A stretch of DNA of 64,000 nt from Deroplatys truncata (taxonomy: Eukaryota; Arthropoda; Insecta; Mantodea; Mantidae). Below, in pieces: positions 34,057-45,301 of this stretch (positions within the stretch are counted from its first letter, which is position 1; every line of letters starts with the position of its first letter). The position numbers and the translations under genes are program-made. The stretch lies in contig CM060977.1 of assembly GCA_030765065.1 (NCBI GenBank), positions 161,705,052 through 161,769,051 on the forward strand, in the 5' to 3' direction. The notes beneath the pieces were generated by a model, which saw only the letters and a list, made by a program, of their open reading frames with translations, ran no database searches and was not told the origin of the DNA.

Positions 34057-35160
34057 TAATAAGTCTCTTCATGGCTTAGGAGATATCTCCTATCCAACCT
34101 CATGTCTCTTTCTATCTTCTCATTGGTCTTCCAATATCTCTTTTTTCATATGATTATATATGAAATATCTAGTAAAGAAATTACAATACAAAGAAAGCAA
34201 TTTAACTAGTTACCTCTAACTTGGTGATTCAGAAATATCTAAAAACAAAAACGGAAAATAATAATAACAATTATTAAAAGTGTAATCATTTGAGCAAAAT
34301 ATTTCTGCTGGATGAGCTTGTCTATATTTATTTGGCTTTTCCTTCCTTTAATCTAATATTACAGATGAGTAAGAGTTTTCTGTATATGTGAAAATAAGAT
34401 GAGCAAAAATTTGGTTGGAAATATAACTAAGGAATTGGCTTTTGTACATCATAGGCAGGACTGTTGTGCTCCGTAAAGTAGTAACTGTTGGTTAATTCTG
34501 TGCAAACTGCTTTGTATTTCCAGTTTAGCTGTAGGGAGTTAAATTTAGATACATTACATCAGAGATGGCGAAAACATGACTCGCGAGTCATTTTGACTCG
34601 CAGGAGCACGTTCCCTCTCTGCAACCGTCCATTTGTTTTTCACATGCTCATGAGTGATGCAGTGCGTGTTGCATATTTGGTGACTTGCGGAAGGAAGTTG
34701 TTTTCGCCACCCTTGCATTACATTATTGTGAAGTATTCAGCACTGTTGTTCATATGATGAGCTTTCCTGCCAAATCTCTCCTTTCTATTGTTGCAATATG
34801 AGGGAAAATTTAGCCACCCTGCTGTGCATGTTTTGCTCATGTCTAATCTTCCCAGTTGTAATGTTGCTTAAGTGCCCAGGTGACCTCACAACTTATTCAG
34901 AATTTAAGTACATGATTTTTCTTGGAATGACAAGTGAGGAACATTGTTTCAAATCACATTATGTCCAAAAAAAAAAAAAACAATTACAAAAATGATGAAT
35001 AATGGATTATTCCTAATCTGGCTAATTTTTTTGAAAAATGTAAAGTTATGCTCAAGACATACTTCTAGGAATTGAGAAAATGAAATCACTTTTCAGTTGC
35101 GTCAGACATAATGTTTTGCACCTGTGTATATCCATGGAGTGGGGAAAAAACGTTAAATTG

Positions 35161-35445
35161 AGCTTTATTTAAAAATGCTCTTTAACTACTAATAGTTCAT
35201 AAGCATTCCATTTTGTATTGGGCGTGAAAGACCGGAAATTTTGCTCAGAGGCGCTCTTTATCAGGCTTGAGGTTGTTTTACATGCTGTAAATCTGATACA
35301 TGATCACTGGCTTTACTTCCTTTCCGAAGGAAGCCATGTTGAGGGTTTTTATGCACAAAAAAATCCATTGCCCTCCACCAGGATTCAACCTGCAATCTTG
35401 GGAACTGGAGGCTAGCAGGCACCTCTAGATCATGGAGGACAACAG
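35161..35445 (-). mobile_element. tRNA-derived SINE, same family as at 49.26 and 62.62 kb
   Basis: On the minus strand: head TGTTGTCCTCCATGATCTAG with GCTAGCCTCCAGTTCCCAAG, a B box around GCAGGTTGAATCCTGG, the body word AAGGAAGTAAAG and the tail GAGCAAAATTTCCGGTCTTT to TAAATAAAGC. It is antisense to the host gene. Confidence 0.75.
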
Positions 35446-35660
35446 GGCCTTACCTTCAAGAGGTTCCGAGTTCAAATCTCGGTTAGAGTTACCTGGATAA
35501 GATTTTTTCCGGGGTTTTCCCTTATCCTGGAAAGACGAATGTTGAGTAACTCCAAGTTCTAGGTATTCCAGGCTTATTTGAGCATCGTTTCAACCATTTC
35601 CTTCATTCACCATTGAATATGACCTTCAGTTAAAGGGTGTTAAACTTATTGAAAGAAACA
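35446..35660 (+). mobile_element. Possible tRNA-derived SINE, further family
   Basis: GGTTCCGAGTTCAAATCTCG at about 35,461 is a good B box in tRNA context. It is followed by a CCGGGGTTTTCCCTTATCC body and an unrelated 3' part ending near TTAAAGGGTGTTAAAC. The A box is missing or overlaps the junction with the head-to-head neighbouring SINE. Confidence 0.5.
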
Positions 35661-36058
35661 AAAACTCAAATGAGGCAAATGCACGAAATAACCAATAATT
35701 ATTATCTTGTTCATATAAAACTACAATTTCCATTAAAAACTTTGATATACAGGATGTTCATAACTTGTTTGTCTCTCTTTGATGAGTTAAATTAATGCAT
35801 AAAAAACATTATTATTGTTGAAACTTCAAATTGTTAATACAAAAAAGAATCTACCCATTAAACAAATTTTGATGTAGGCCTACAGGGTGGATTCGTGGTA
35901 TTTGAAGCTTTTTCACACTTTTTCATGTGCTGCTATTTCTAAGCAGCCACAATTTGCCATAACCCTCATCACCAGTTCACACAGCAACTACATCGATGAT
36001 GTACGTGCTTGCTTTTGTCTCTTTTGGCTTCCTCTTGAATTAGAGGAATTAAAGAAAC

Positions 36059-37090
36059 TGAGGCAGTATTTTTATCACTTGAATGATTTCAGTCTGGTTA
36101 TATAAATATAAATTCAATAACAGCCCGCCTTGAAGCAATATGTGTATGTAATAATTTGTAAAATGTATGTAACAGTCATTGCATATGCTTATATTACTGT
36201 ATACATGTTCAATAATGTTATATGAATGTATTACATAATTTAATAATGTAGGAGCTGTGAGAATAATAAGTTAAAAGTTGCTAATAATGAGGTAACCTTG
36301 AGGCAATAATGAGTTTGAGAGTTTAAATGTTACTTGTGATTCTTGGAAGCATTAATGTGATTTTAACGACAGTTTATAAAAATAGCCAATCAACAACCAG
36401 AAAAAGCTTTAGTTAAATGCAGTTATTCTATTGGAGTAAAAATAGCCAATCAGAGACTTGAAATACAGAAATTTACAAGTTTAGGAGCTTGAAATCAGTT
36501 CAGTTGCATGCAGACAGTTATTGTAGCCGGATGCGTGATGCGTCCTTGAGAGATTTTATACGTATTCGTGTGAGACAAAAAAAAATAAATTTATATGTTA
36601 AAAAGTGTAATTAATTAATTAAAGAATCTCACAGCTCTCGATATCAGTGAAGTGCTATTTAATTTGTGTCAAGGATTAATAACAAGGAGTGAATTAAAAC
36701 TTAAAATCTGTGTAAACCTACATTCTTGTCGCATCACGCCCCGCCAAGACTTCCATGTCTCTAACAATAATACTGATGCAGCCGAGAAAAACATAAATAT
36801 TTAATACTTAAAGAAACAATCAAATTACAAAGTTAATTTTTTGTTAAACTTGGGGCAAAGGCCACCTAAAAATACATTTGGGGCGAAGGCTACCGGAAAC
36901 TGTTTACTATACGTACTGTTGCAACTACTAAAAGTTCGGCTCCCCAACAGTTGAAATATAATACAACTCCTACAATACAACCTACTTCAAACAGATGCCC
37001 AAAGCATGGTGAAAATAACGTAACAAAATACATACTACAAAACAATCTTGATCCATATTGGAAGCAACTTTCGCCACACATGGCTCACAA
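36059..37090 (+). mobile_element. LTR-type repeat family B, LTR plus leader (copy B5)
   Basis: TGAGGCAG at 36,059 opens an LTR-like unit of about 771 bp, closing near 36,829 (AAATTACA). The leader has two TTGGGGC blocks (36,849 and 36,877), GGCTCCCCAACAGTTG near 36,938 and GATGCCCAAAGCATGG near 36,992. It is in sense orientation within the host intron. A fossil with no gag-pol visible. Confidence 0.55.
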
Positions 37091-37453
37091 GAAAAGAATG
37101 AATTGTTGCTATTGAATAATATAGCATTGTTGAGTAAAGTGTGCCAGATTGTCAGTATAGTCAGTATAAAAAGTATTAATTCATTTTAATTATACCCTTC
37201 TTATATATGAGCATTGGACATAATACGATTGAAATATATAAAGGACTGAATGTGATTTAAAACAAGTGTTGCTTACTGAATATGATTTGACAGCATCCGA
37301 AACTGTATGAAAAGGATTATTACTATAAAATGTATCAAAAGCTTGCAGGCAATTGGGTATTCAGTGTGAGAGGATTATTTTCAGCAGAAGTTGTTTGCTA
37401 ATTTTCTTCTTCTTTTTTTTTTTCATTAATTTTTTTAAAAAAATTTGTTGCAG

Positions 37454-37654
37454 GGGGCAACGCAGTATCCCAGCCAAATGCTCCTCGAGAGAAGCCGAGA
37501 GCAAAGTTAAGAGACAGCTTCATCCTTAAAACAGGTGATAGTCCTAGCGGACCAGAAAGTCATCCATCAGACGATGTAACGGAGAGCACACAAGTTTCAA
37601 CTAGAGCACAGTCACTTCGTGCACTAATCCAGAAACATGAGAAAATTTCACAGG
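37454..37654 (+). CDS. Host gene internal exon c (HE block 2)
   Basis: A 201-nt exon after TTTGTTGCAG and before CAGG/GTATGT, phase 1 at both ends, joining exon b in frame. About 67 residues: GNAVSQPNAPREKPRAKLRD, SFILKTGDSPSGPESHPSDD, VTESTQVSTRAQSLRALIQK, HEKISQ. The LRALIQKHE motif parallels LRDLVNRHE in exon b, supporting an internal repeat unit spread over exons. It is acidic and Ser/Pro-rich, without a recognised domain. Confidence 0.85.
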
Positions 37655-38795
37655 GTATGTAATTAAACTAGAGAGAAAGTGGACATAAAATTAATTCATA
37701 TAATTTAGACATTGCTTACTTTGGAAATTTAGCATTGAGAAAGACTAGACATATACTTAAGTCTTTAAGACTATGTGTAATACATCTAGGTAGCTCTGGG
37801 AAGCAAACAACTCTAAACATTAAATAGATTAGATTAGATTGTATTCTGTGAGTTCACTAGCAGCCGTAAAGGCTTGTGAACATAGAACATGTCAAGGAAA
37901 TGTACAAAAATTACATATAAACATAAATATTACACAGAATATGGAACATTTGAAATAAAATAGACACATACTATATGCGTGTCAAGGAAATGTACAATAA
38001 AGTTACATATATACATAAATATTACATAGTATACAGATAAATTTAAAATAAAATAAAGACATATGATATACAAAATGAAACAAATCAAGTGTAATTTTGT
38101 ACAGAGTTGAATACCTCCTTACTGTTATAAGGTTAACATACTTATAGGCAAGAACAGTTATTTTAACATTCACTAGGATTTTACCGTTGTTCGTCTGATC
38201 ATTTTGTTCTAGCATTCGTCTAGCATTTCATAATTCCTAGAATTCTGCCTAGGATTTTCTCTGAACAAATGCAGATATACAGCAGCCATGCAGCTATTAA
38301 TGTTGTTATTAATATAATGTTCTAACAGTTATTAGTTTACTATTTAAAAAGTGGATTAGCTAAGAAAGTTTGTGTCATAATAAAATGTATCACAAAATTG
38401 CCCATAGTTTCTGTTAATTTTTTTGCTTTTGAATTTTGAATATAGATAACAACTATCCCAACATTTTAGCTAATATTAACTTAAAAAAGTTAGCTTATTA
38501 GCCTTTTTCTCCTTTTTCCAATGGCATTAACCATTCATCCTGAATGAAGATACGGTTCCATTTCCTGTAAGACATAACATGAAACTGTATTAAATCCTTT
38601 TTCATTATTATTTAAACCCCAATAAATTTTCTGAGATAGTTTAAAATTCAATTATAAATCATTTATAGGAAGACAATTTCCAAATTCATAGTGTTGTGTA
38701 CAGTTTAGCAGGAAGAAAATTACATTACCCAGTAAATTCTTTGTGATTAAGTAACATAGTTTTGTTACTTAAAGCTAACCAGTAATATTTTTTTT
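37655..38795 (+). other. Intron sequence before family A copy A13
   Basis: AT-rich intron part with a short local duplication: GTGTCAAGGAAATGTACAA-type words followed by CATAAATATTACA occur at about 37,889-37,935 and again at 37,979-38,027. No gene supported. Confidence 0.5.
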
Positions 38796-39604
38796 ACCTT
38801 CTCTACTACGTATAGTAAGTAGGGGAAGTATTGTATTCCACCCAAAAATTTGATACCAACATTTCACCAGAAATACATGTTTTGAGGCCTCCTGAATCCA
38901 AAAAAAGTATTTTTGGAAACATGTCCATGTGTGTGTCTCTCTGTAAACAGCATGACTCAGAAACGAACAGTCGGATAAACACCAAACTAGGTATTTAGGT
39001 TCAGTATCTTCCAGAGATGCGACACAAAGGTTTTCAAGAAAATCCCCTCATCCCAGATTACCCTTTACATGACACATTTTTCGAAAATTTTCATTTTCTC
39101 AAAAATGGTTCTAACGATTTTGATTAAAATTCATATATTTAAGATACTTTCATGACAAATAAAATGTATATCTTGAATTTTCTGGGAATATCTCCAAAAG
39201 TATTCTTCATTGTGAAAGACTTTCGCATAACTGGTAAACCATAAGAGGTAGACAAAATTTTACTACACAAAAAATGTAGATCGCATTAAAATACACAATT
39301 TATGTCATATACATTTTTTTTGTTGAGTGAACCATTTTTGGGATATTGCTTGTTATTCCCTTAAATTTTCCAATACTTATACTTTTTCTCAAATGGGAAT
39401 TCATTATTCATTTTTTTCTGTCCTGGTAATGCAAAGAGAATGAAATACCCCACATAGCAACCAGCCTATCAATTCCCCTTGCATCTACAAGAAAATTAGC
39501 AATAAGATTAACATCTCGATTAACATGAAACATATAGAGAATAAATGTTTGTAAAAATAGTTTGTACAAGAGTAGAGAAAGTCGTGAGAGTGTAACACAT
39601 CAGA
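38796..39604 (+). mobile_element. Family A repeat, full length (A13), abutting a host exon
   Basis: Starts ACCTTCTCTACTACG inside TTTTTTTT and ends GTAGAGAAAGTCGTGAGAGTG, TAACACATCAGA at 39,604. The next bases are the T tract and AG of the acceptor of exon d. The microsatellite is short. It lies in sense with the gene. The tail word TGTAAC lies about 30 nt before the AG, a suitable distance for a branch point, so the element probably contributes to this splice acceptor. Confidence 0.72.
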
Positions 39605-39620
39605 ATTTTTTTTCTTATAG

Positions 39621-39794
39621 CAGGTGATGATATTTCACGCAGGCCAGGAATACTGAAGAAACCTCGTGATGAAGATGATGATGATGATGGGGTTGTAACA
39701 CATACCACAAGCACCTCTTCAACAACATTAATATCTTCAAGGGGAACTGTGAATGCTGATGGCACTGTTTCACTTACTCGCGATGTGATAGAAG
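39621..39794 (+). CDS. Host gene internal exon d (acidic, tandem NAG acceptor)
   Basis: A 174-nt exon, phase 1 at both ends. Acceptor TTTTTTTTCTTATAGCAG offers two AGs three bases apart, so the exon starts at 39,621 or 39,624 and gains or loses one residue with no frame change. The donor is GAAG/GTTAGC, weaker than the others. It encodes GDDISRRPGILKKPRDEDDD, DDGVVTHTTSTSSTTLISSR, GTVNADGTVSLTRDVIE. It has an aspartate run and a Thr/Ser run. The NADGTVSLTRDVIEG end looks structured, but I cannot name it. The family A repeat ends 16 nt upstream. Confidence 0.85.
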
Positions 39795-40366
39795 GTTAGC
39801 ATTTCTTGTTTCTCCTTCATTTTAGTGACTGACTTTTTTTTCCACTCTTAATAACATACTCATGTTGTGGGACACATCAAAACAGAAAGGAAACAAATGA
39901 AATCATAACATTTCATTAACAACTCCCTTAAAAATTATTGATCCAGTGAAATTGTTTTGCACAAATTACATTTAATATTAGACACGTCATAAAATAAACA
40001 TAAACATTATGCTACACTAATAGATATTTGTATTGATTCATACCTAATTTGTAATCATTAAGATCTTTATGATATAAAAACATGTATAAAACATTACACT
40101 ACACTAATAGATACCTAAATTTTTCAGTCAATGTCTCATAGTTCACTCTTATGTTCAAGGTAATCTTTGATGGAGTAAAAGCAGTAGTTAATTAGATGTG
40201 CCTTGAGGCATGATTTAAAATGGTTTACTTATTTTATTGCCTTAATGCACTAGTCGACAAATTGGTCATCGTGGTTGCAGGAATAGTGACGTCAGAGAAT
40301 GCAACCTGGCATGCTCATGATGCACAGTTCATAGGAGGGGGTTTTGAAAGCTGCAGTGGCATTGTA
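39795..40366 (+). other. Intron sequence before mariner M2
   Basis: No gene or known repeat. A local duplication of ACACTACACTAATAGATA-type words occurs near 40,011 and 40,092. Confidence 0.5.
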
Positions 40367-41603
40367 TGAGGGCTGTCCCAGAAGTACTCGACCTAACAAA
40401 GAGAAAACAAAAATTTTGGAAAAAAAATCTTAATTTCTCTACATAGTCTCCTTTCAGCTCGATACACGTTTCCCAGTGGTGTTCAATAGCTGATACCCTG
40501 TTTATAGTGAGAACCATCGAGTTCTGCAAAATAGCCATCAACTGCAAACTCCACCTCTTCATTGTTGGCAAATCTTTTACCACCAAGCCATTTCTTCAAC
40601 TTTGGAAACAGAACATAAGAAGAGGGGGCTAAGTCTGGAGAGTAGGGTGCATGAGGAAGCAATTCAAACTTTAACTCATTGATTTTGGCCATGGCAATAA
40701 TGGATATGTAAACTGGTGCATTGCCTTGATGAAACAGAACTTTCTTTTTTGCTAAATGCGGCCATTTTGCTTGATTTCATCATTCAAATGCTGCAATAAG
40801 TTTGCATAATACTCACCATTGATTGCTTTTCCTTTTTGAAGATAATCAATGAAAATTATCCCATGCACATCCCAAAAAAATGACACCATGACCTTGCCTG
40901 CAAATGGAACTATCTTTGCCTTCTTTGGAGCTGATTCTCCCCTTTCAATTCACTGTTTTGACTGTTCTTTCATCTCAGGTGTGAAGTGATGGACCCATGG
41001 TTATGAATCGACGCAAAAACTCTGCTTTATTGCAGCGAAATATTGCCAAACACTCGATGAAACATCCTCATGATGCTGCTTTTGTTCCATTGTGAGTAAA
41101 CGTGGCAACCATCTTGCACACAGCTTTCTCATGTGTAAGTTTTCAGTTAGTATATGATGTACAGCACTTTTTGAAATGCCTATGATTTCTGCTAGCTCAC
41201 GCACTTTCAGTCGATGGTCATTCAAAACCATTTTGTGGATTTTTTCTTCATAGTTTCTGGCGTGGTCATCTCATTTGGTCGACCACTGCGATGTTCGTCT
41301 TGGCAGCTTGTACGGCCTCGCTTAAACTCTGCCACCCAATATTTTACTGTTGTAAACGAAGGAGCAGACTCCCCCAGAGTAGAATCTAGCTCAGCTTTAA
41401 TATTAGTTGGACTAAGACCTTTCAAATGAAAGTATTGTATCACATAATGATGGCCAGTTTTATCCACGTTTATAAATTCACTGAGAGTTCACTATTAATG
41501 GCTGCCAAACAATTACTAAACAACATAGCATCATCAAACTTCAAACCTAAGCTTTATTAGGGTGATACTTTCTGCCTTACTCATTTGTTTGAAACAGCAA
41601 CTG

Positions 41604-41672
<69 letters not shown>

Positions 41673-41698
41673 GTCGGGTACTTCTGGGACTGCCCTCG
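40367..41698 (-). mobile_element. Mariner transposon, SETMAR/Mos1-like lineage (copy M2)
   Basis: Ends are TGAGGGCTGTCCCAGAAGTA and the inverted CAGGTCGGGTACTTCTGGGA with GCCCTC, next to TA on both sides. The transposase is on the minus strand in pieces. Amino end (41,467-41,222): HYVIQYFHLKGLSPTNIKAE, then KYWVAEFKRGRTSC and DEHRSGRPNE. Second helix (41,231-41,001): VRELAEIIGISKSAVHHILT. Carboxy end (40,692-40,329): PHAPYSPDLAPSSYVLFPKL with WLGGKRFANNEEVE and ELKGDYVEK, carrying the third catalytic Asp of DD34D. Several frame breaks. A (TA)n run of 65 bp has grown within the element at 41,605-41,669. Confidence 0.88.
41605..41669 (+). repeat. (TA)n microsatellite inside mariner M2
   Basis: About 32 TA units near the element's right end. 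The sister copy M3 has only CTATATATG at the same place. Confidence 0.95.
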
Positions 41699-42066
41699 TA
41701 GCTTAAAGGAACTTCTCTAACATATGTTTGATTTTATATGCTGCACTTAATACATATATACAGACTGAGAGGTCTGTAATATTAATTTTTCATCTTATTC
41801 TATACTTCATCTGGAGCATTACAGTTTCGCATTCATTCTAACGAAAATTCACAAGTATTGACGTTCAACAGAGCAATAGTTTTTCACCCGCCAATTGCAA
41901 TCTGCTTTTAGATTTTACAATGTGCAGTTTAGAAGAAATTGCTTACATATATATGTTGAGCCAAACATAGCCATAATATGCGCAGCAAATAAACAGAGAG
42001 ATGGAAATGTTGCCATTTCAAGGTCCTTAAATAAATTTAAACCACCCTTATTTTGTAATTATGATT

Positions 42067-42573
42067 TCAAAAATTGTTCTGTAAATCTGCAACCTCAATT
42101 TGTAATTGTAGTTTTACTGTATGAATGTCTACAGTGTAAGGATTTGTGAAAAGTTGAAAATCATTGTTCACTGCTTTGAAGTTGTGAAACCTTTTGTTTT
42201 CTAACTCCTTTCTTAACTTTCCTAACATATCTACATATTTATTCAAATCAGATTCCACGATGTTATTAAGAGACTTAGGAAAGGGAACTGGTAGAACTGA
42301 TTTGCAAGTAGATTTGACTTCCACAAGTTTATCATCATTATGAAGGATTGCAGTATCATATATATGCAGTAAGTTTTGATCGTTTCCTTGAAGGTGACAA
42401 TTCACATGATTTAAATGTTCACATATATTGCACAGGACAACCAAATCACTTATCCAGTCCTGCTTTCGAAGTCTGGTAATGATCTGAGTAGCAAAGCAAG
42501 TATGTGTATAAACTTTACATGGTAACACTCGCATACCTGATGTAAACATGTACTCGTAGATCACATCATACAT
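42067..42573 (-). pseudogene. hAT transposase carboxy-terminal part, open for 168 codons
   Basis: The longest uninterrupted piece of the hAT relic. It covers the region after the second catalytic block: QDWISDLVVLCNICEHLNHV-type helix, FPKSLNNIVESDLNKYVDML, then a segment resembling LRKELENKRFHNFKAVNNDF and NPYTVDIHTVKLQLQIEVAD. The family comparison (hAT transposases related to vertebrate ZBED5/8 and GTF2IRD2 tails) is from memory. The frame ends at a stop within the element (QNNF). Confidence 0.7.
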
Positions 42574-42816
42574 ATCGAAAAATCGCTTTAGCCATTAGTC
42601 TAAGCCATTGCACTTCCATGTAATACATCAAATCCTCGGGATGAATTTACTACAAACTTTTAAACGGGTTTCAAAACTGCCAGTGGTGAAATGAATTAGA
42701 TTTAATAATATTTATTGTTTTCACAACGATATCCATAATATTTTTCTTCTGCATTACTTTGATTCGTAAAACCTCTTGATGTATGGTGCAGTGAAATGTT
42801 TGTATCCTTTTTTTCT

Positions 42817-43749
42817 CTATAACCTGAAAGGAGAAGTAAACAAAACTTAAATGTATCACTCCGCTGAGCACATGGCAGCACCACTTGGAGGATGACGGGA
42901 ACTAAGTACCCATGAGGGGAAATTGCTTCAGACAGAATGGGAATACAGTATATTGCGCAGCTTGGGGATCGTTAGCTTTTAAACACTGTATGTCTTGTTC
43001 CTATATTTTGCCTTACATCCTAAACTTCTAACACATAATACTAAGAGTAGACAAATAAAAGTTGTACCTGAACAGTTCGGCATCTGTGATTAAAGGTACT
43101 GGATTAAACTGTTCTTAACGTTAGGCTTCAGAAATCATTTATTTAATGGCTAATATCAGTATACCACTTTTACTTTAATCTTTTATCAGCCAACAAGTTA
43201 CATAACGATTAGCACTGTAGGTTAAAACACAACAGAAAACAAATGCGACCCAAGCTATCCGAGCAACAATTCTGCATCACTAACAAAGAAGTTCAATTAT
43301 TGCTAAACAATGGCCAACCACATTCATTGTCGATTAAAGGTGGGTACTTTTCACAGAATTTGTTAAAAGCATTTAACACAATTGTCTTCTTTCCATTTCC
43401 CTCGTTTATGTTTTCCACAGTGGCAAAAGATTCTCAGCCGGAAATCAGAAACAAACTGCAGCGTCTGCTCATAGCCTCTTAACCCTCTGCTATAACGGTT
43501 CATTTAGTTATAAGTCATAAGTCATTTTATTCGTCCTATCTGAACAAACACCTTTAGTTGCATAAATTGAAGTGTTACAATAATGAGTTTTTTTAATTTG
43601 TTACGATATGAACCGAACTTTTTTTTTTTTTTTTTTTTGTTTGTAGAGGAAGAAATGACATACTAGGCAGGAAGGTTGTAGTTTGTCCACCAGCCAATGA
43701 GGTGCTGTCTTGTCACATGGTTTTGTTTACTTCTCCTTTCAGCTTATAG
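42817..43749. mobile_element. 933-bp segment with 30-bp inverted ends inserted in the hAT relic
   Basis: CTATAACCTGAAAGGAGAAG and the following ten bases (42,817-42,846) match the inverted right end at 43,720-43,749 with one mismatch. Weaker inverted similarity runs further inward (CACATGGCAGCACC near 42,870; GGTGCTGTCTTGTCACATG near 43,701). The interior has no recognised domain and contains a T run at 43,619-43,638. hAT-like coding resumes immediately outside both arms, so this is a later insertion or a rearrangement. Confidence 0.6.
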
Positions 43750-44765
43750 TGAAAAAGGTTTAGGTGTTCAGTAGTGCCCAATTCTTGTAAATGTTTTATC
43801 TGCCTCTGCTTTTATCTGCTTTCCTACTATAGCATGTGCTCCATCTGTTACAACTGATATCATGTTTCTGAAGTTTTAGATTTTTCTTTTCTAATGAACC
43901 ACATACTGCCTTAAATTAATCCTTTCCTGCAATATGTTCTGCAAGGGGGACAATTCCTCAGTCACTCCTCAAATAAATATTGCTAAGTGGATGTGTCATT
44001 AATGTCTGTACTTTCATCAACAACAATAGAATAGGCTATAAATTTATGTAGTTTGGATTCTAATTCACAATCAATCAATGTTACAATATGGTTTATTCTT
44101 CTTTGAGTTATGTGTGCTAATAACTTGATGTTATAAAAACTTTCACACTGTTCAGGACACATACATTAGTAAGACAAGTTTTAACATACTGCCCATCAGT
44201 ATAAGGTTTGAGTGATTTCACTATTTCTAATGTAACGACATAACTGACCAGTAATTCTCTTTGTTTCGCTGTTTCCGTTTTATTTTCTGCAGCAGATGTG
44301 TTACCTGAAATTTCAGTTTTATGTTGCTGCAGTTGATATGCACACACAAGTCCTGAAATTCAAATGCATAATATTACTTACCAGTGCCTGCCATGATTAG
44401 TTATAACCTTTAAGGTTTAGGTTTTATAAACTGAGCGTACTTTGTAATCCACTTCTTCACTTGAAGCTTCATTTAATATTTAAACTTTATTGTTACATTT
44501 ATAGACAAAGATTTGCTTTATAATACTGTTTTAAAATACCTAAGGATGTCCTACCTTGACTTGCTTGTGGTCTTTGTGACAACGTATGTCATTTAATGTT
44601 TGACTTGTAAACACCAATCAAAACTTTTGAACACAACAGACATTTCTCATTTTCACCCACAGTGCAGCAAAAATATTTTCTTCCCTCTCCTCTTGTAATA
44701 GAAAGGTTCTTTGCATTTTCATGGTTTGAAAGAGCCATATCATATTAGTGTGATGCGCATCGCTG

Positions 44766-45301
44766 CTTATTTACATTTGAATGTGTATTGATTGAAGGAG
44801 GATTTGCCATTCCCTACTTTAATGCAAGTTTTTTATACATTGAGGTATTGTGACTGGTTACATGCAGATGTGTATTTATTGTAAATGGTACAATACTGGT
44901 GTTAATGTTCTTAAGCACAAGCATAATAATTACTTTGTATATATAAATGCAGGAAAGTGGAAGAGTTTTTAATATAGTCAACTCAAAAATTCAATGCCAC
45001 AGCTGGGATTTAAACACGGTTCTCCCACTCTCCATGCAGTTGCTCTAATCATGGTAATTTTCTAATTTCACTCTTTTGAAAACCTACATCAAACATCAAA
45101 TCATTATGTATATTTGGAATTTGATTTGCACTCACTCAGAAGCTGGGCATCAATTCTTACATAATTAAAGAACTCCTTGCAAGTGATTTTAAAATTTATA
45201 ACAATAATAATTGAGCTTTAATGAGTTCAGGAGAACTCTTCTTCAACTTCCCTGTTCTACCACTATCGAGGTGTCAGGGGTTTGCTTCAGATCCATTTTT
45301 T
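44766..45301. other. Intron stretch with a decayed SINE head
   Basis: On the minus strand near 45,060-44,985, GTGTTTAAATCCCAGCTGTG resembles a pol III B box, with GATTAGAGCAACTGCATGG before it as a tRNA-like head. The remainder shows nothing recognisable. Confidence 0.4.

Larger units (their letters stand above)
33326..37453 (+). other. Intron between exons b and c
   Basis: A 4.1-kb intron with GT-AG ends. It holds an AAT microsatellite (33,964-34,056), a minus-strand SINE (35,161-35,445), a second possible SINE (35,446-35,660) and family B copy B5 (36,059-37,090). The other stretches, 34,057-35,160 and 35,661-36,058, show no gene. The acceptor is preceded by a long T-rich tract at 37,388-37,450. 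Confidence 0.7.
42060..44765 (-). mobile_element. hAT transposon relic (ZBED/GTF2IRD2-like transposase), interrupted
   Basis: Minus-strand pieces follow the hAT order. BED-like zinc finger start near 44,740-44,560 (KYFCCTVGENEKCLLC, then YKSNIK-x-H). Around 44,300-44,120: SYVVTLEIVKSLKPYTDG. At about 44,060-43,980: HKFIAYSIVVDESTDIND, holding the first catalytic Asp. Near 43,850-43,780: VTDGAHA-like (read across a frame change). Then 42,816-42,660: TFHCTIHQEVL and MDIVVKTINIIKS. Then 42,573-42,067: QDWISDLVVLCNICEHLNHV, HLQGNDQNLLHIYD and FQLFTNPYTVDIHTVKLQLQ. Many stops. Terminal repeats and the 8-bp target duplication were not found. A 0.93-kb segment interrupts it. Confidence 0.8.

Noticed and set aside
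33961-34060. CRISPR-like or structured repeat array
   Set aside because: It is a plain AAT microsatellite. No direct repeats with unique spacers exist anywhere in this eukaryotic window.
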